Positions 21,370 to 31,338 of a DNA stretch of 40,930 nucleotides are shown in pieces. The stretch's first letter is position 1. Every line of letters starts with the position of its first letter. The translations under genes and the position numbers were made by a program. This DNA comes from Entamoeba invadens IP1 (lineage: Eukaryota > Evosea > Mastigamoebida > Endamoebidae): contig NW_004443732.1 of NCBI RefSeq assembly GCF_000330505.1, positions 1-40,930 of the forward strand. Direction: 5' to 3'. The notes beneath the pieces are model-generated. The model was given only the letters and a program-made list of their open reading frames with translations, did no database searches and had not been told where the DNA came from.

Positions 21370-24300
21370 AATAATTTGGATCAAATATTTTAGAGTGAAT
21401 ATTTTGGAGTGAATATTCTAATGTTTTTCAATAATATGTAAAAATCCTTTAATTAAACGGGAAAACATTATTAATTTATCAAAACAATTTGTTATTTATA
21501 TTTTGACAAAAACAACGATTTATAACCTTAAATAAATACAACAATAAATTAAACACATAATTTTAATTCATTATTACCATTTTTCAAAAAAAACTTAACA
21601 AATTATTATATTTTATTTTTTTATCATTCAATGTTACATTCAATATATCGAAGTATAATTACAATATTAAACTCAATTGTACCATATTAAAAATGTCTTT
21701 TTTATTGGTTATTGTTTTTTATCAAATAATTTCTATTATACAATCAAATGTTTATATGTTTTAATATTTTTTTTACAAAACCAACAATACCAACCACATT
21801 ATTAGTAATTTTAATGATTTAATTGTCATTTTTGGACTTATTTATACGTTTAGCTTTTTTGTTCTTAGTTGTTGACTTTTTCTTACGTTTACCATCACCA
21901 ACAAACCTCCTGCGACAAGGACATATATAACCAATTTCGTTCTTCTTTTGAATTGTGGTTCTTGAAATCACCAAAACGTTTTTATCTTCAGTTTCTATTA
22001 ATTCATCTATACCATTATCACACTCAACACAAACACTTTTTCCTTTGCAATCTTTGATAGTACTCTTTTGTTCAGTATTATGTTTGGAATTATCACCATC
22101 ACAATTAATTAATTGGTCATTTTTTTCTGTCATATATTCATCATCGTCATTGATACAATTATATTTTGCATAATCTTTAATTTCACCGACATAATTTTCA
22201 TCACACTTTTGATAATTAATCAAATCTTTCTTGAGATCAATAGTATCTTGTGTTTTAATGTCCAACTCATATAATTTTGTCCATTTAAGATGGTCCACAT
22301 TATTAATTATTTCTTTTTGAAAAATGTTTTGTGAACTACTATTACTATAATAGTTTAATGTCAAATTGTATATTTTAGTGGGTCTTTTATAAAAGTGGTT
22401 GTTTCCAGAATCCATTTGTTTTATTTTGTTTATTTCGCTTTCTTCAATTTTCATTAAATGAATAATTAGTTTTCCGATTGTAGGTTTTTTGCATGATAAC
22501 CTTTTGACAAGTGATGAGTGATAACATTCACTTAAATTATAGGTTCTGATTTGTTGATTAAATTGACACCATATACGGATAGGCCATTTTTCTATCCAAT
22601 TCACTTGAAAATAGTCCAGAAGTTTAAAAACGCCCTCATGAGAACCATCTTCAAAATCTTCCATTTTTATTAGTCTTCGGATTTTTTCAAACATCAATGG
22701 AATATCACTAGGTTTGTAAAATGCTATAGTTTTTAATTTGCTGACAAGTTTCCAAATTTCAGAACCCGGATTATAATAGGATGACAGTCCAACTTTTTGA
22801 ACTTCACGCCATATACATTGTGTATAATGAAAGTAACACCCATGAATAATACAACCAAAATGAGTTAAAGCGTTTATTGCTGCTACTTCAAAATCTAACA
22901 TAATGCTCATTTCATTTGTAAGAAGTGGATAACCCAAAGTTTTGATACAGAATGAGTTGATAAGATTGAACATGATCAAATAATCAGACTCTTTGCGGTT
23001 TGACATAAGAGAGTGAGATAATGTAAAATTTTGACCATTGGCCAAAATACAATGTATTGTATATAATTGTGAATAAGATTGTGGACAAGAACTAAAGGTG
23101 CCATCCATACACAAATAAGCAATCTTTCTCTCTTTCAACATATTAATTTTGTCTTTTGAAATCATCAAAAATATATCATCTTCGTCTTCAATATAATATT
23201 TTCCACTCTGAAGCAGTTCTTTTGTTTTTTCTATTATTAATTCATGTTTTATTTTATTAATTGTTCTTCTTAGAGTGGTTTTTCGGCGTTTATCTTCTGG
23301 TATCACAGATTCGTATTGCTCAAGTAATTTTGTTCCGGATGTTAGAATGTTAGTTCCTTGTTTGACTAGTTGAACAATGTGTGAATTGTCGGAAACGACA
23401 TTTGATTTTTCGTGATGATGTTGTGTTATAGAATTTCGTATGAATTTATATTTGAGAAATTTCATCTGTTCGCCTTTCGCCTTCATATTCAACAATTTCT
23501 ATTTTCATTTCGCAGTCGCAACATTTAAAAACATTTCTTGTGCCATTTTGTGCATGAAAAGTGTATCCATCAATACTTGGAAGCATATAATGTGTACCAT
23601 TTTTAGAAATTTTACGACTTTTTATTTGAGTAATATTTGTAAACACTTGATCGTATATTATATTTTTTTTCGGTTTCTATTTCGTGTTGATCTTTTCTAG
23701 TAATAACTTTGCAGTCTTTTCTATGTTGTAAAGTATTTATTATGATAGGCATTTTTGTTTTTGTAAATTGAACGTTCGATGTGTTTACAGTTTTTTCAAC
23801 ATGAGACTCAATTTGTGTTGTCGAAAACAAATTATTAGGACAATTGTAATTTGGTAATATATTTGAAGGATTATTTAAATTTTGAATTGACAAACAATGT
23901 TGTTGGTTAAACTCTCTGTGACAATTTGAATTATCACTTATATAGTTTGGAGAAATATAGTACGGATAATAGTGATTGGTAAACAATTGTGTATTGTTAA
24001 AATAACCATTTTGTATTAAGTTTGTTGGGTTATAATAATTGTATTGTGGTTGGTGAATAAAATCGTTTTGTGTGGTAATTTCTTTATCCCCAACTTGACT
24101 TAAATTATAATACATACCGCTAGTTGTGTTGTTGGCGTGTATAATTGGTAACATATTGACAGTGTAATTTAATAAGATTATAAATATCGTTAATAAACAA
24201 AAAAACTCAAACTCATACTATATAAAATTATATTTATTTAATAAAAATTTATTTGGTTAAAAGTATGAAAACATGTGATTAATTAATGTCAATATTAAAA

Positions 24301-24586
24301 AGCCACGAAATATAATTAAATTACATTGAATAATAAAAATAAAATATAATAATTTGTTAAGTTTTTTTTTGAAAAATGGTAATAATGAATTAAAATTATG
24401 TGTTTAATTTATTGTTGTATTTATTTAAGGTTATAAATCGTTGTTTTTGTCAAAATATAAATAACAAATTGTTTTGATAAATTAATAATGTTTTCCCGTT
24501 TAATTAAAGGATTTTTACATATTATTGAAAAACATTAGAATATTCACTCCAAAATATTCACTCTAAAATATTTGATCCAAATTATT
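21370..24586 (-). mobile_element. Mutator-like DNA transposon (MULE), 3,217 bp
   Basis: About 265 bases at each end are near-perfect inverted repeats (21370-21634 and 24323-24586). The outermost bases are AATAATTTGGATCAAATATT. The match runs through AAACGGGAAAACATTATTAA and on to CATTCAATGT before fading. Between them lies a minus-strand transposase gene of the MULE family (21819-24154). Long TIRs plus a DDE transposase with the MULE motifs support the class. MULEs normally make 8-11 bp target duplications. The flanks GGGTGACAG (left) and TGGCCCTTA (right) do not match, so either the duplication was lost or the site was rearranged. Confidence 0.85.
21819..24154 (-). pseudogene. MULE transposase, two frameshifts (~776 aa if corrected)
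   Basis: Three overlapping minus frames form one protein. Residues 1-~165 are Asn/Tyr/Gln-rich. A T8 run at 23663-23670 (plus strand) throws the frame; one base fewer restores EIETEK-NIIYDQVFTNI. Next comes a FLYWCH/WRKY-like zinc region (GYTFHAQNGTRNVFKCCDCE). A second break is a 7 bp tandem duplication, TTCGCCT twice at 23469-23482; removing one copy joins EYEGEQMKFLKYKF and leads to the zinc-binding QHHHEK. The catalytic core follows with the first Asp in CMDGTFSS, the second in MLDFEVAAINA, the C-x2-H motif in GCYFHYTQCIWR and a candidate Glu in NLSECYHSSL. The C-terminus is acidic, then Cys-containing (YICPCRRR) and Lys-rich. The enzyme cuts and joins element ends. This copy is probably inactive, but the breaks are few and recent. 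Confidence 0.85.
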
Positions 24587-25239
24587 TGGCCCTTACACCG
24601 TGTAAAAGTAGTCTTGTTTGGAGTGAAGGCGCACATATTTCCACAATTGCACACCATAAAAAGAGTCTCTGTACCTTTTACATGTTTCTTGGTATGGTAG
24701 GAAGTGTTCAAGTTGTTAGTGTCCATATAAGTAGTTGTTATTGGAATATGACTATTACATTCTGGGCAGAAATAAAGTGTTGTTGTTGAATTACAAGTGC
24801 AGATATAATAATCTTCGAGAAGTGGAGTATTGCAAAATCCTTGTGGAGTATGAAGAATTGCTTGTCGCACATCATTTTTATCAGAAAACAAGAGAGAGTC
24901 AAAGTAATAATTGTAATCAATCGGGCGGATTATGTCGGAAACTAAATTATTAATATCATTATTTTCAATATCACCAACGTCAAAATTTTCATTATTAGTC
25001 TTTGAATATAAAGGATTCAGGTCTTGTGTATTTTCTTTTTTGAAAGTGGAATTTATTTCGTCACTTGAAATAGTTATTGGTTTTTGAGATGCATTCAATA
25101 AGTGATCTGAAGAAGAATCATTATGAGCACATTTGTCTATGTCTATAGGTTGCAAAAGAGTGGGTGAATGCTGGCAAATATTCGGAGAGCTATCAAGACG
25201 CGAGAAACATTGAGTCAACTGGTCGATTACAATGTCCAT
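24544..25239 (-). CDS. Unknown protein with Cys-pair motifs, 3' end replaced by MULE terminus
   Basis: The gene starts MDIVIDQLTQCFSRLDSSPN and runs 231 residues, with the last ~14 (QIIWIKYFRVNILE) read from the MULE inverted repeat. The native part ends near FTRCKG. Residues ~1-130 are Asn/Ser/Asp-rich and low-complexity. Residues ~145-220 hold CTCNS, CPECNS and CNCGNMC, which suggest zinc binding with two or three Cys pairs. With the detached basic tail at 21265-21369 the original protein may have been a nuclear zinc-binding protein of ~270 residues, possibly itself transposon-related because of the shared GDGKRKKKS tail. I do not recognise the family. Confidence 0.5.
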   Translation of the reverse strand: MDIVIDQLTQCFSRLDSSPNICQHSPTLLQPIDIDKCAHNDSSSDHLLNASQKPITISSDEINSTFKKENTQDLNPLYSKTNNENFDVGDIENNDINNLVSDIIRPIDYNYYFDSLLFSDKNDVRQAILHTPQGFCNTPLLEDYYICTCNSTTTLYFCPECNSHIPITTTYMDTNNLNTSYHTKKHVKGTETLFMVCNCGNMCAFTPNKTTFTRCKGQIIWIKYFRVNILE

Positions 25240-26437
25240 TTTAGTTAATTACAGTTTTGTAAATAATATTATTAATTTTTAGTAAGCAAATTAAACACAA
25301 TTAATGTATTTTTGAATAGTGTAATTCGTTGAAAATAGAAATTTATTATAGTAATTTACTTTAAAATTCAAATAAATAACTGCACTTCTTGTCATAATAA
25401 AAAATACTAACTTTGTTTTTATTTAAATTTTAATAACAAAGTAACAAATATTTCAAATCATTTATATTTTTTTGTGAACATTTAAGAAAATAATAAAATA
25501 TTTTTAAAATTAAAAATTTTAAATATTAATTTNNNNNNNNNNNNNNNNNNNNNNNNNNNNNNNNNNNNNNNNNNNNNNNNNNNNNNNNNNNNNNNNNNNN
25601 NNNNNNNNNNNNNNNNNNNNNNNNNNNNNNNNATTTTTAGTTATATTTTTAATATAAATTTCTGTTAACCCATTTTATTTTATTAAAACAATATTCAAAG
25701 AAACTACTCTTTCTAGTCTTATAAAGTCGGTTTTTTAACGTTATTTAGTCTCAAACTTTATCAAGTAGACATAAAATTGCTTTAATTTGGTCTAAACATC
25801 GGGCATTAAGTAAAATGTGAAAAAACCTGAAACAATTAGGATGGATTTTTGTGATGGCTTCCCGAAATATTCCAATTATTATTATCCAAAAGGGATCAGA
25901 TAATGTTTAAAGACAGACCGTATTTACTATTTATGTTTTAACAATGCAATAGAAAATAGAAAATTGTAAATATATTTACTCGTTTAAAACAGTTCTATAT
26001 TTTTATTAAATTATAAAACATTATCAAATGCAATGTTTTAAAATTAAAGACTGGAATATTATGGGAAACGGTTCGAAACACTTTAAAAACATTATTTCAT
26101 AATATTTACCTTGTCTTCGGCATTTTTCCTTATTCTCGATTTTTTTAAACTTCTTTTGTGTAATTTTTGTCAAATAGACAACATTTCTAAAACAAACAAC
26201 ATTTTTAAACAAACTTTATTAAATAAAATTTCGTCATTAATAAATGATATTTGAATATCATTTGTAATTTATATTGTGTTTATTTATATGTATTATTAGA
26301 ATAATATTAGAATAAATATAAAATAATATAATATCATATTATTATTTAGTATAATATTTTGTTTAAAATATAAACTTGAATATATTTATATATGAGACTA
26401 TTTAAATCTAAAAAATTTATTAAACTAAAATTAATAC
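25240..26437. other. Intergenic region containing an assembly gap
   Basis: Exactly 100 Ns occupy 25533-25632, the usual placeholder for a gap of unknown size, so spacing here is not real. Both sides are A/T-rich without supported genes. A perfect 10 bp-arm palindrome, AAATGATATT-TG-AATATCATTT, lies at 26242-26263. ACTATTTAAATC at about 26398-26409 is a TATA-like element for the next gene. Confidence 0.6.
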
Positions 26438-27237
26438 ATGGAACCCAAAGAATTTAAAATTGTTTTTTTAGGAGGGGTGATGTCGTGTAAAACTGTTGCA
26501 TTCAGTGGGATGGTCGGGCCAATAAATTATAATACAACCGCCACATTGAGTGCTAATTTTAGTGTTTGTTATATTCTATTCAATAAAATAAAAAAAATAA
26601 AAAGTAACTTAAAGGCTCAAACGCTGTACTTAGACAGGGAATTTGTCAAAACCCAAATTTGGGATACTTGTTTGTTATCATTACTTTTATTCTTTAAAAA
26701 ATTACAAGAAGCTGGAAACGAACGGTTTATTAACTTGACCAAAATATATTATGTGTTTGTTATTATAAATAAAACACCAGTTTTAAAATTTTAATACAAT
26801 TATAATAAAATAGTATCAAAATAGTTTTTAAATAGTTTTCATTAACACGTATCAATAATTTCATTAATAGAAATGCAGATATCATTGTTTTCTTTTACTC
26901 TAAGATGTACCCTGATACTTTCAATATGTTGGACACGTTCATTGACAAAGTAAAAAATGATATCGTTAATCACAATCAAGACCACCATGTAAGTTATATA
27001 ATATGCGGATCAAGAACTGATAATGTCGACAATAATACTGTTGATAAACTTAAAGCAGAAGAATTGGCAACTAAAAAAGGTTGTTTGTATGTTGAAACGG
27101 GAAGAAACGTTGATGCTCTTGTAAGTTTAGTTTATCAGACAATTTTAGATAAAATAGCATTTGGCCAAAACCCAACAGTTGAAGTTGAAACGCTTGATAT
27201 CGAAAAACAAAACAGCAAAAAATGTAAAATCGTATAG
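26438..27237 (+). CDS. Divergent Rab-like small GTPase, two introns (213 aa)
   Basis: Exons 26438-26669, 26712-26754 and 26871-27237 join to 642 bases with one open frame. Both introns start GTTTGT and end AG; intron 1 is 42 bp and intron 2 is 116 bp. Splicing restores TQIWDTSGNERFINLTKIYY (G3 motif W-D-T-x-G-x-E-R-F) and then NADIIVFFYSKMYPDTF. The P-loop reads LGGVMSCKT, so the Gly before Lys of GxxxxGK(S/T) is Cys. G4 is SRTD in place of NKxD and G5 is ETGR. The C-terminus CKIV is a CaaX-type prenylation signal, as in CXXX Rabs. Membrane trafficking is the family role. The changed P-loop and G4 suggest weak or altered nucleotide binding. The first 55 residues also contain an unusual Lys-rich insert after switch I (NKIKKIKSNLKAQ). 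Confidence 0.75.
26670..26711 (+). other. Intron 1 of the Rab-like gene (42 bp)
   Basis: It starts GTTTGT and ends ACAAGAAG. It is a multiple of three without a stop, so unspliced RNA would insert 14 residues (CLLSLLLFFKKLQE) in the middle of the G3 motif. Removing it gives IWDT-SGNERF. The alternative AG three bases earlier creates a TAA and is ruled out. Confidence 0.7.
26755..26870 (+). other. Intron 2 of the Rab-like gene (116 bp)
   Basis: It starts GTTTGTTATT and ends TTAATAG. It contains in-frame stops, so it must be removed to reach the C-terminal half. Joining gives KIYYVNADIIVFFYSK in frame. Confidence 0.7.
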
Positions 27238-27724
27238 CCTGGATTATTTTAATTTTACTGCTTTGTGTTTTTAATATAACTACATTTTTTGACACTGATA
27301 AATAAAAATACCAATTTAAAATACATTATTTATTGAATTAATTTTAATTTAAATTTATTTAATTTATAAATATATATATAATTTATTTACATACACCAAC
27401 TTCAATGTTTCTAGTGTAAGTTATTTGTAATAATAATAATAATATTGTAAATGTTATAAAGATTATAATTTCATATTTTAATATAAAAGTTTTTCGTTTT
27501 GAAATATTAAGAACTACTTTTATCAAATAAACTTTGTACAAATTATTTAATTTAAATTAAATTTATTAATGAAATTCGGTAGTAAGTATTTATATTTTTG
27601 TACTTAACACTTTTATTGGTAAATCAAATATTTTTAAAATTATAAGTTTCTTATTTAGATTATAACTGTTATTATTGGAATTAAAATATCATATTTATAT
27701 AAAGTTATAATCTTCTTAATAAAA
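27238..27724. other. AT-rich spacer
   Basis: It is the 3' flank of the Rab-like gene and 5' flank of the next gene. It contains an AATAATAATAATAAT run near 27430. A TATTTATATAAAG at about 27690-27705 is a possible TATA-like element about 25 bases before the next ATG. Nothing else was supported. Confidence 0.4.
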
Positions 27725-28597
27725 ATGATACAACTCGATGGGTACCACATAATGATAGTTTCGCAATATTTTTCAACGATAGATGACTTCATTAATTTAG
27801 AACTTGTATGTAAAAAATTCAGAGGTAATATGGCGAAGTTTCATTATAACCCAATTCCTCTTTCATTAGTTACAATTGAATATTTCCCAAACATCGAAAC
27901 TCTTCATTTGTGGTCTAACGAAGATGAAGAATTTGGAAGTATTCTATACGAAGAATTGGGTTATTACGACCCAGAATTAGCGACGAAAAAGTTTTATAAA
28001 GTGATCATTTGGTATTCCGTTAATTATTTAACTTATTTCCAAAACACAGACCGTAACATCAAATTTCACGGAGTGACATATACACAATATGATAGAGAGC
28101 TTTTAGGATATAAAATACCCAATGATGTACAAACGATTGGAACGTATTGCTTTCATGAATGTTTAGATTTAAAAGGTATTCAAATTCCTCACAACATAAC
28201 TTGTCTCGAAAGTTGGTGTTTTAGTGGTTGTGGGTATTTGGTAGAAATCACAATACCATCTTCGGTGTCTTCTATTGGTGAAGGGTGTTTTAATGGATGT
28301 GGAAGTTTAAGCAAATTGGTTATACAACCGGGTATAACAACACTTCCCAAGTGTTGTTTCAAGCAATGCTTTGCTTTAAAAACGTTGGTGATACCTTTTA
28401 CTGTTGTTTCTATTGAAGACCAGTGTTTCCAATTTTGTGGAAGACTAAGTTCTGTGGTAATTTCCAATACTGTAACGTCTATTGGAAATGAGTGTTTCAA
28501 CATGTGTAAAAGTTTACTAAATATAAATTTGCCAATTCATTTGACATTAATTGGAGATAAATGTTTTGAAAAGAAAACAGTTGTTCATCGAAATTGA
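27725..28597 (+). CDS. F-box-like plus LRR_5 protein (290 aa)
   Basis: Residues ~1-50 (LDGYHIMIVSQYFSTIDDFI, then NLELVCKKFRGNM) have the shape of the Entamoeba F-box-like domain: a hydrophobic helix, a short acidic turn and an L-V-x-K-x-F/C helix. A linker with PNIETLHLW follows. From ~130 to the end come seven LRR_5 units with the pattern C-F-x-x-C-x-x-L-x-x-I-x-I-P-x-x-V-x-x-I. No signal peptide is present, so a cytosolic scaffold or ubiquitin-ligase adaptor role is the family-based guess. The protein ends abruptly after CFEKKTVVHRN, about 160 bases before the pogo element. The family usually carries more repeats, so the 3' end may have been lost. Confidence 0.75.
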   Translation: MIQLDGYHIMIVSQYFSTIDDFINLELVCKKFRGNMAKFHYNPIPLSLVTIEYFPNIETLHLWSNEDEEFGSILYEELGYYDPELATKKFYKVIIWYSVNYLTYFQNTDRNIKFHGVTYTQYDRELLGYKIPNDVQTIGTYCFHECLDLKGIQIPHNITCLESWCFSGCGYLVEITIPSSVSSIGEGCFNGCGSLSKLVIQPGITTLPKCCFKQCFALKTLVIPFTVVSIEDQCFQFCGRLSSVVISNTVTSIGNECFNMCKSLLNINLPIHLTLIGDKCFEKKTVVHRN

Positions 28598-28909
28598 TAT
28601 ATGGTATTCTCATTTTTGTTATTTTCGAAAAAGATCAAAAATATCGTTTCGAATATATAAAAGTAAATATTTCAACTTTATTTAGATCAAATCCTTATTT
28701 TTTTTTATTTGTTTGGAAATATTGATAATATATACATAGAAATTAGAAAAAAATACAGTAAAACCTCGATTATTTCCATTTTTATTATTTTAAAAATCTC
28801 AATATAGTTTGAATGCTTAAATCCGGCACAAATGAATTTAGGAAACCCGCATTCGTTTTTTTTCTTTTATTTTACAATCTTTTACTAAAAATACGTTTTT
28901 GCTTTAAAA

Positions 28910-29270
28910 ACATGAGACAATAAACAGATATCGTGCTGCAGCAATTGGAGATGTTTATGATGCAAGGAACTTGGAAATTGAACCGAGAAACTTGGAAACT
29001 AGACATGAAAGAGAACGTGTACATATTAATACAAAAACAACAAATCCACTTTTTGATAAAATTGATGGTGTAGTATTCATAGAATTGATACAAAATACAC
29101 TTTCTGTTGTTTCAGAACAAAACTGTACCAATTATCACTTTCACACGTTGAAAGTTGCTTTTTGTTGTACTCTTGAAATGACACTAGAAAACGACGATAA
29201 ATTTACACTCAATGTTGAGATAACCGATCCTGTATTATTTGCAATTATTGATTCCTATTGTGATATGTGA
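28910..29270 (+). pseudogene. Unidentified ORF fragment inside the pogo element
   Basis: An open frame with no ATG starts after a stop at ~28907 (HETINRYRAAAIGDVYDARN) and runs to TGA at 29268-29270. Its composition is that of a real protein (TNYHFHTLKVAFCCTLEMTL, then NDDKFTLNVEITDPVLF). It is on the strand opposite the transposase. The AIGDVYDAR stretch faintly recalls the G-x-LYDAR motif near the start of stonustoxin-like (SNTX/MACPF-related) proteins found across eukaryotes. That is a weak resemblance and no toxin function is implied. It looks like a piece of a host gene carried by the element. Confidence 0.45.
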
Positions 29271-29510
29271 TTATTTTTCGAAATGACAATTACATTTTTT
29301 TATTACTGAACTTTTTAGTGAATTGTGTTTTGCTTTTTAGGACAAAAATGGGGTTTTCCAATATGCCAGATTTTAGCTTACAAACAATACTATCCAAATT
29401 GAAAAATTAGAGTTTTGTCATGAGTTGTAATATTGGATTAAAAATTTGTAATTTTAAACATTTTCGGCAACAAACTAATTTATGTAAAAACCACATTTAA
29501 TTAAAATCTG

Positions 29511-31068
29511 TCATATCATTGAAAATCCTACAATTTTTGAAATCAAATATGCGGTTTTTGGCGATTGTTCAATTGATTGCAAAAAATAAACTATTTGTGT
29601 AAGTTCACAAATATTCGACAATTCTCTTGTTGTTATATTTACACTTTCTCTAAATGTTATTTTTTCATTATCCAATTCAATGAACTTTTCATAATCAATT
29701 ATTTTTTTAATAACACCTTTATCTTTTAAATAATCAACAAAGTTTTGAAGCACTTGTTCACAATCATCTGCAACTATTGGCTGAATGATAATTTCTTGTC
29801 TTGTTACAGGCATATCAATCAAATTCGGATTATCACCAAAATTTGGTACAAACAATTTGCTTTTGATCCAACAATTAAAAATTGTCGCAAAAAACATATC
29901 TTTCCATACACTTTAAAAAAGGAAACTATCAACTATTACCATTTTGATAATTCCTTTCAAAGTCTACTCATTTTTCTTACCTTCAATTTCAAGTTTGTTG
30001 TATTTGTCCACTAAATCACGCAGATGTTTGCAATAATATCTTTTGAATGTGCAAATGATTCCCTGATCCAGTGGTTGATAAATTGATGTCACGTTTGGTG
30101 GTAAAAATAAAACAAATATATGTTCAAGTTGCATAACAGATTGTGTTGGTAAACCTTTGTTGATACACAAATTGTGCGAACTGCAGTTATCAACTATCAA
30201 TCAGATTTGTTTATCTTAAGTTTCGGAATGAATCTTATTATTCCAAGTTCTCAAAAAAACCACAAACAAAGAGGTTGTCATCCATGCGTTTTCATTGTTT
30301 TGTAAACTATATTATAATGTTGCTGCAATTATGTGTTATAATGTTGTGGTGTTTCGGAGCGTCCAATTATAAAAGGTGGCAATTTAACAGTTCCAGTTAT
30401 ATTCGTTGCCAATAAAATAGAAAATCTAGTTTTATCATTTTTGATACTTATACTTTTTGTTTTGTAAAAGAAGTTTTTCCCAGATCTTGATTTCTAATGT
30501 GGTATCGTCTCCATTATAAACAAAATCAATACCAAACTTAACACCATTATAATCAACAAGCGTTTGAATAGCTTGAATATAATCTTTACAATTTTCCAAA
30601 TCCACCAATTTTGAAATGATTGTCTTAAACAAAGTCAGTTTCTTTTTTAAAGTTTAATAACCATCCATTAATATTTCTAAAGTTTTCCATTGTTTTAATA
30701 AGTTGTAAATCTAAATCAGTATTGTTGGTTTTATTTATCGGTATTTTCAGAAAATTTTGTAAATTACTTTGAAACATGCATTTTATAGTATCTTTTTTAT
30801 TAGTATATTGTCTTCAAGTAAATTATTTAATGATTCCATTGTCTCCAATTAATTTGTTGGCAAAGACGAAAATTATGTTTTTCTTTATCTTCACTTTCTT
30901 TCATTTTATAGGAATAACTTGTGTTTGGGACTTTATCGGGGTTAAAAGTTAGTTGTGTTCATTCTTGAAGGTTAACTCCGGTTAATTCACTTCTATTTTC
31001 TTGAATTAGCATTTTATCTTTTTGGATAAATCCGAAAGCCTTTTGCCTTTTGAGCCTTTTCTTTTCAT
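29511..31068 (-). pseudogene. pogo/Tigger (CENP-B-like) transposase pseudogene
   Basis: Reading minus from ATG 31068, the pieces in order are as follows. A basic N-terminal helix-turn-helix start (MKRKGSKGKRLSDLSKKIK). NINGWLLNFKKETDFV, the CENP-B-type second HTH. FVYNGDDTTLEIKIWEKLLL, the first catalytic Asp region (usually N-A-D-E-T). TNITGTVKLPPFIIGRSETP. NENAWMTTSLFVVFLRTWNN. IVDNCSSHNL (second Asp). LPPNVTSIYQPLDQGIICTFKRYY (third Asp), then a C-terminal segment to MI* at 29511. At least five frameshifts or stops separate the pieces. The family reaction is cut-and-paste transposition at TA. This copy cannot make a whole enzyme. Confidence 0.85.
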
Positions 31069-31338
31069 TGAAATTGTTTTTTAAAGTTTGTTTTTTCTAG
31101 TCTGTTTTAAAAACGAAAACATCGAATATTTAAAGTTGGATTGATTTTAACTTTGTTGTTAAATTCACCAACTTAAGATTACATTGCATTTTTCCAAAAT
31201 ACTTAAAACAAACAATCAAATTTTTAAATTGTTGGGGTTTGGAAATAATCGAGGTTTTACTGTATTTTATATCAAATTATGATTAAAAATAGCATTAAGT
31301 CTCTTATTATAATCTAATTAAAATAATAAATTGTATTA

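Larger units (their letters stand above)
28756..31262 (-). mobile_element. pogo/Tigger-type DNA transposon, 2,507 bp
   Basis: The two ends are perfect 23 bp inverted repeats beginning CAGTAAAACCTCGATTATTT (28756-28778 and 31240-31262). Each is flanked by the TA duplication expected of the Tc1/mariner-pogo group (28754-28755 and 31263-31264). CAGTA-type ends are typical of pogo/Tigger elements. The minus strand carries a broken CENP-B/Tigger-like transposase (29511-31068). The left 500 bases hold an unrelated plus-strand ORF fragment. The perfect TIRs suggest a fairly recent insertion, while the transposase is heavily broken, so it probably moved by help from another copy. Confidence 0.9.

Noticed and set aside
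26024..26212. 62-codon minus ORF near the gap
   Set aside because: Lys/Phe-rich low-complexity text without conserved features or start context.
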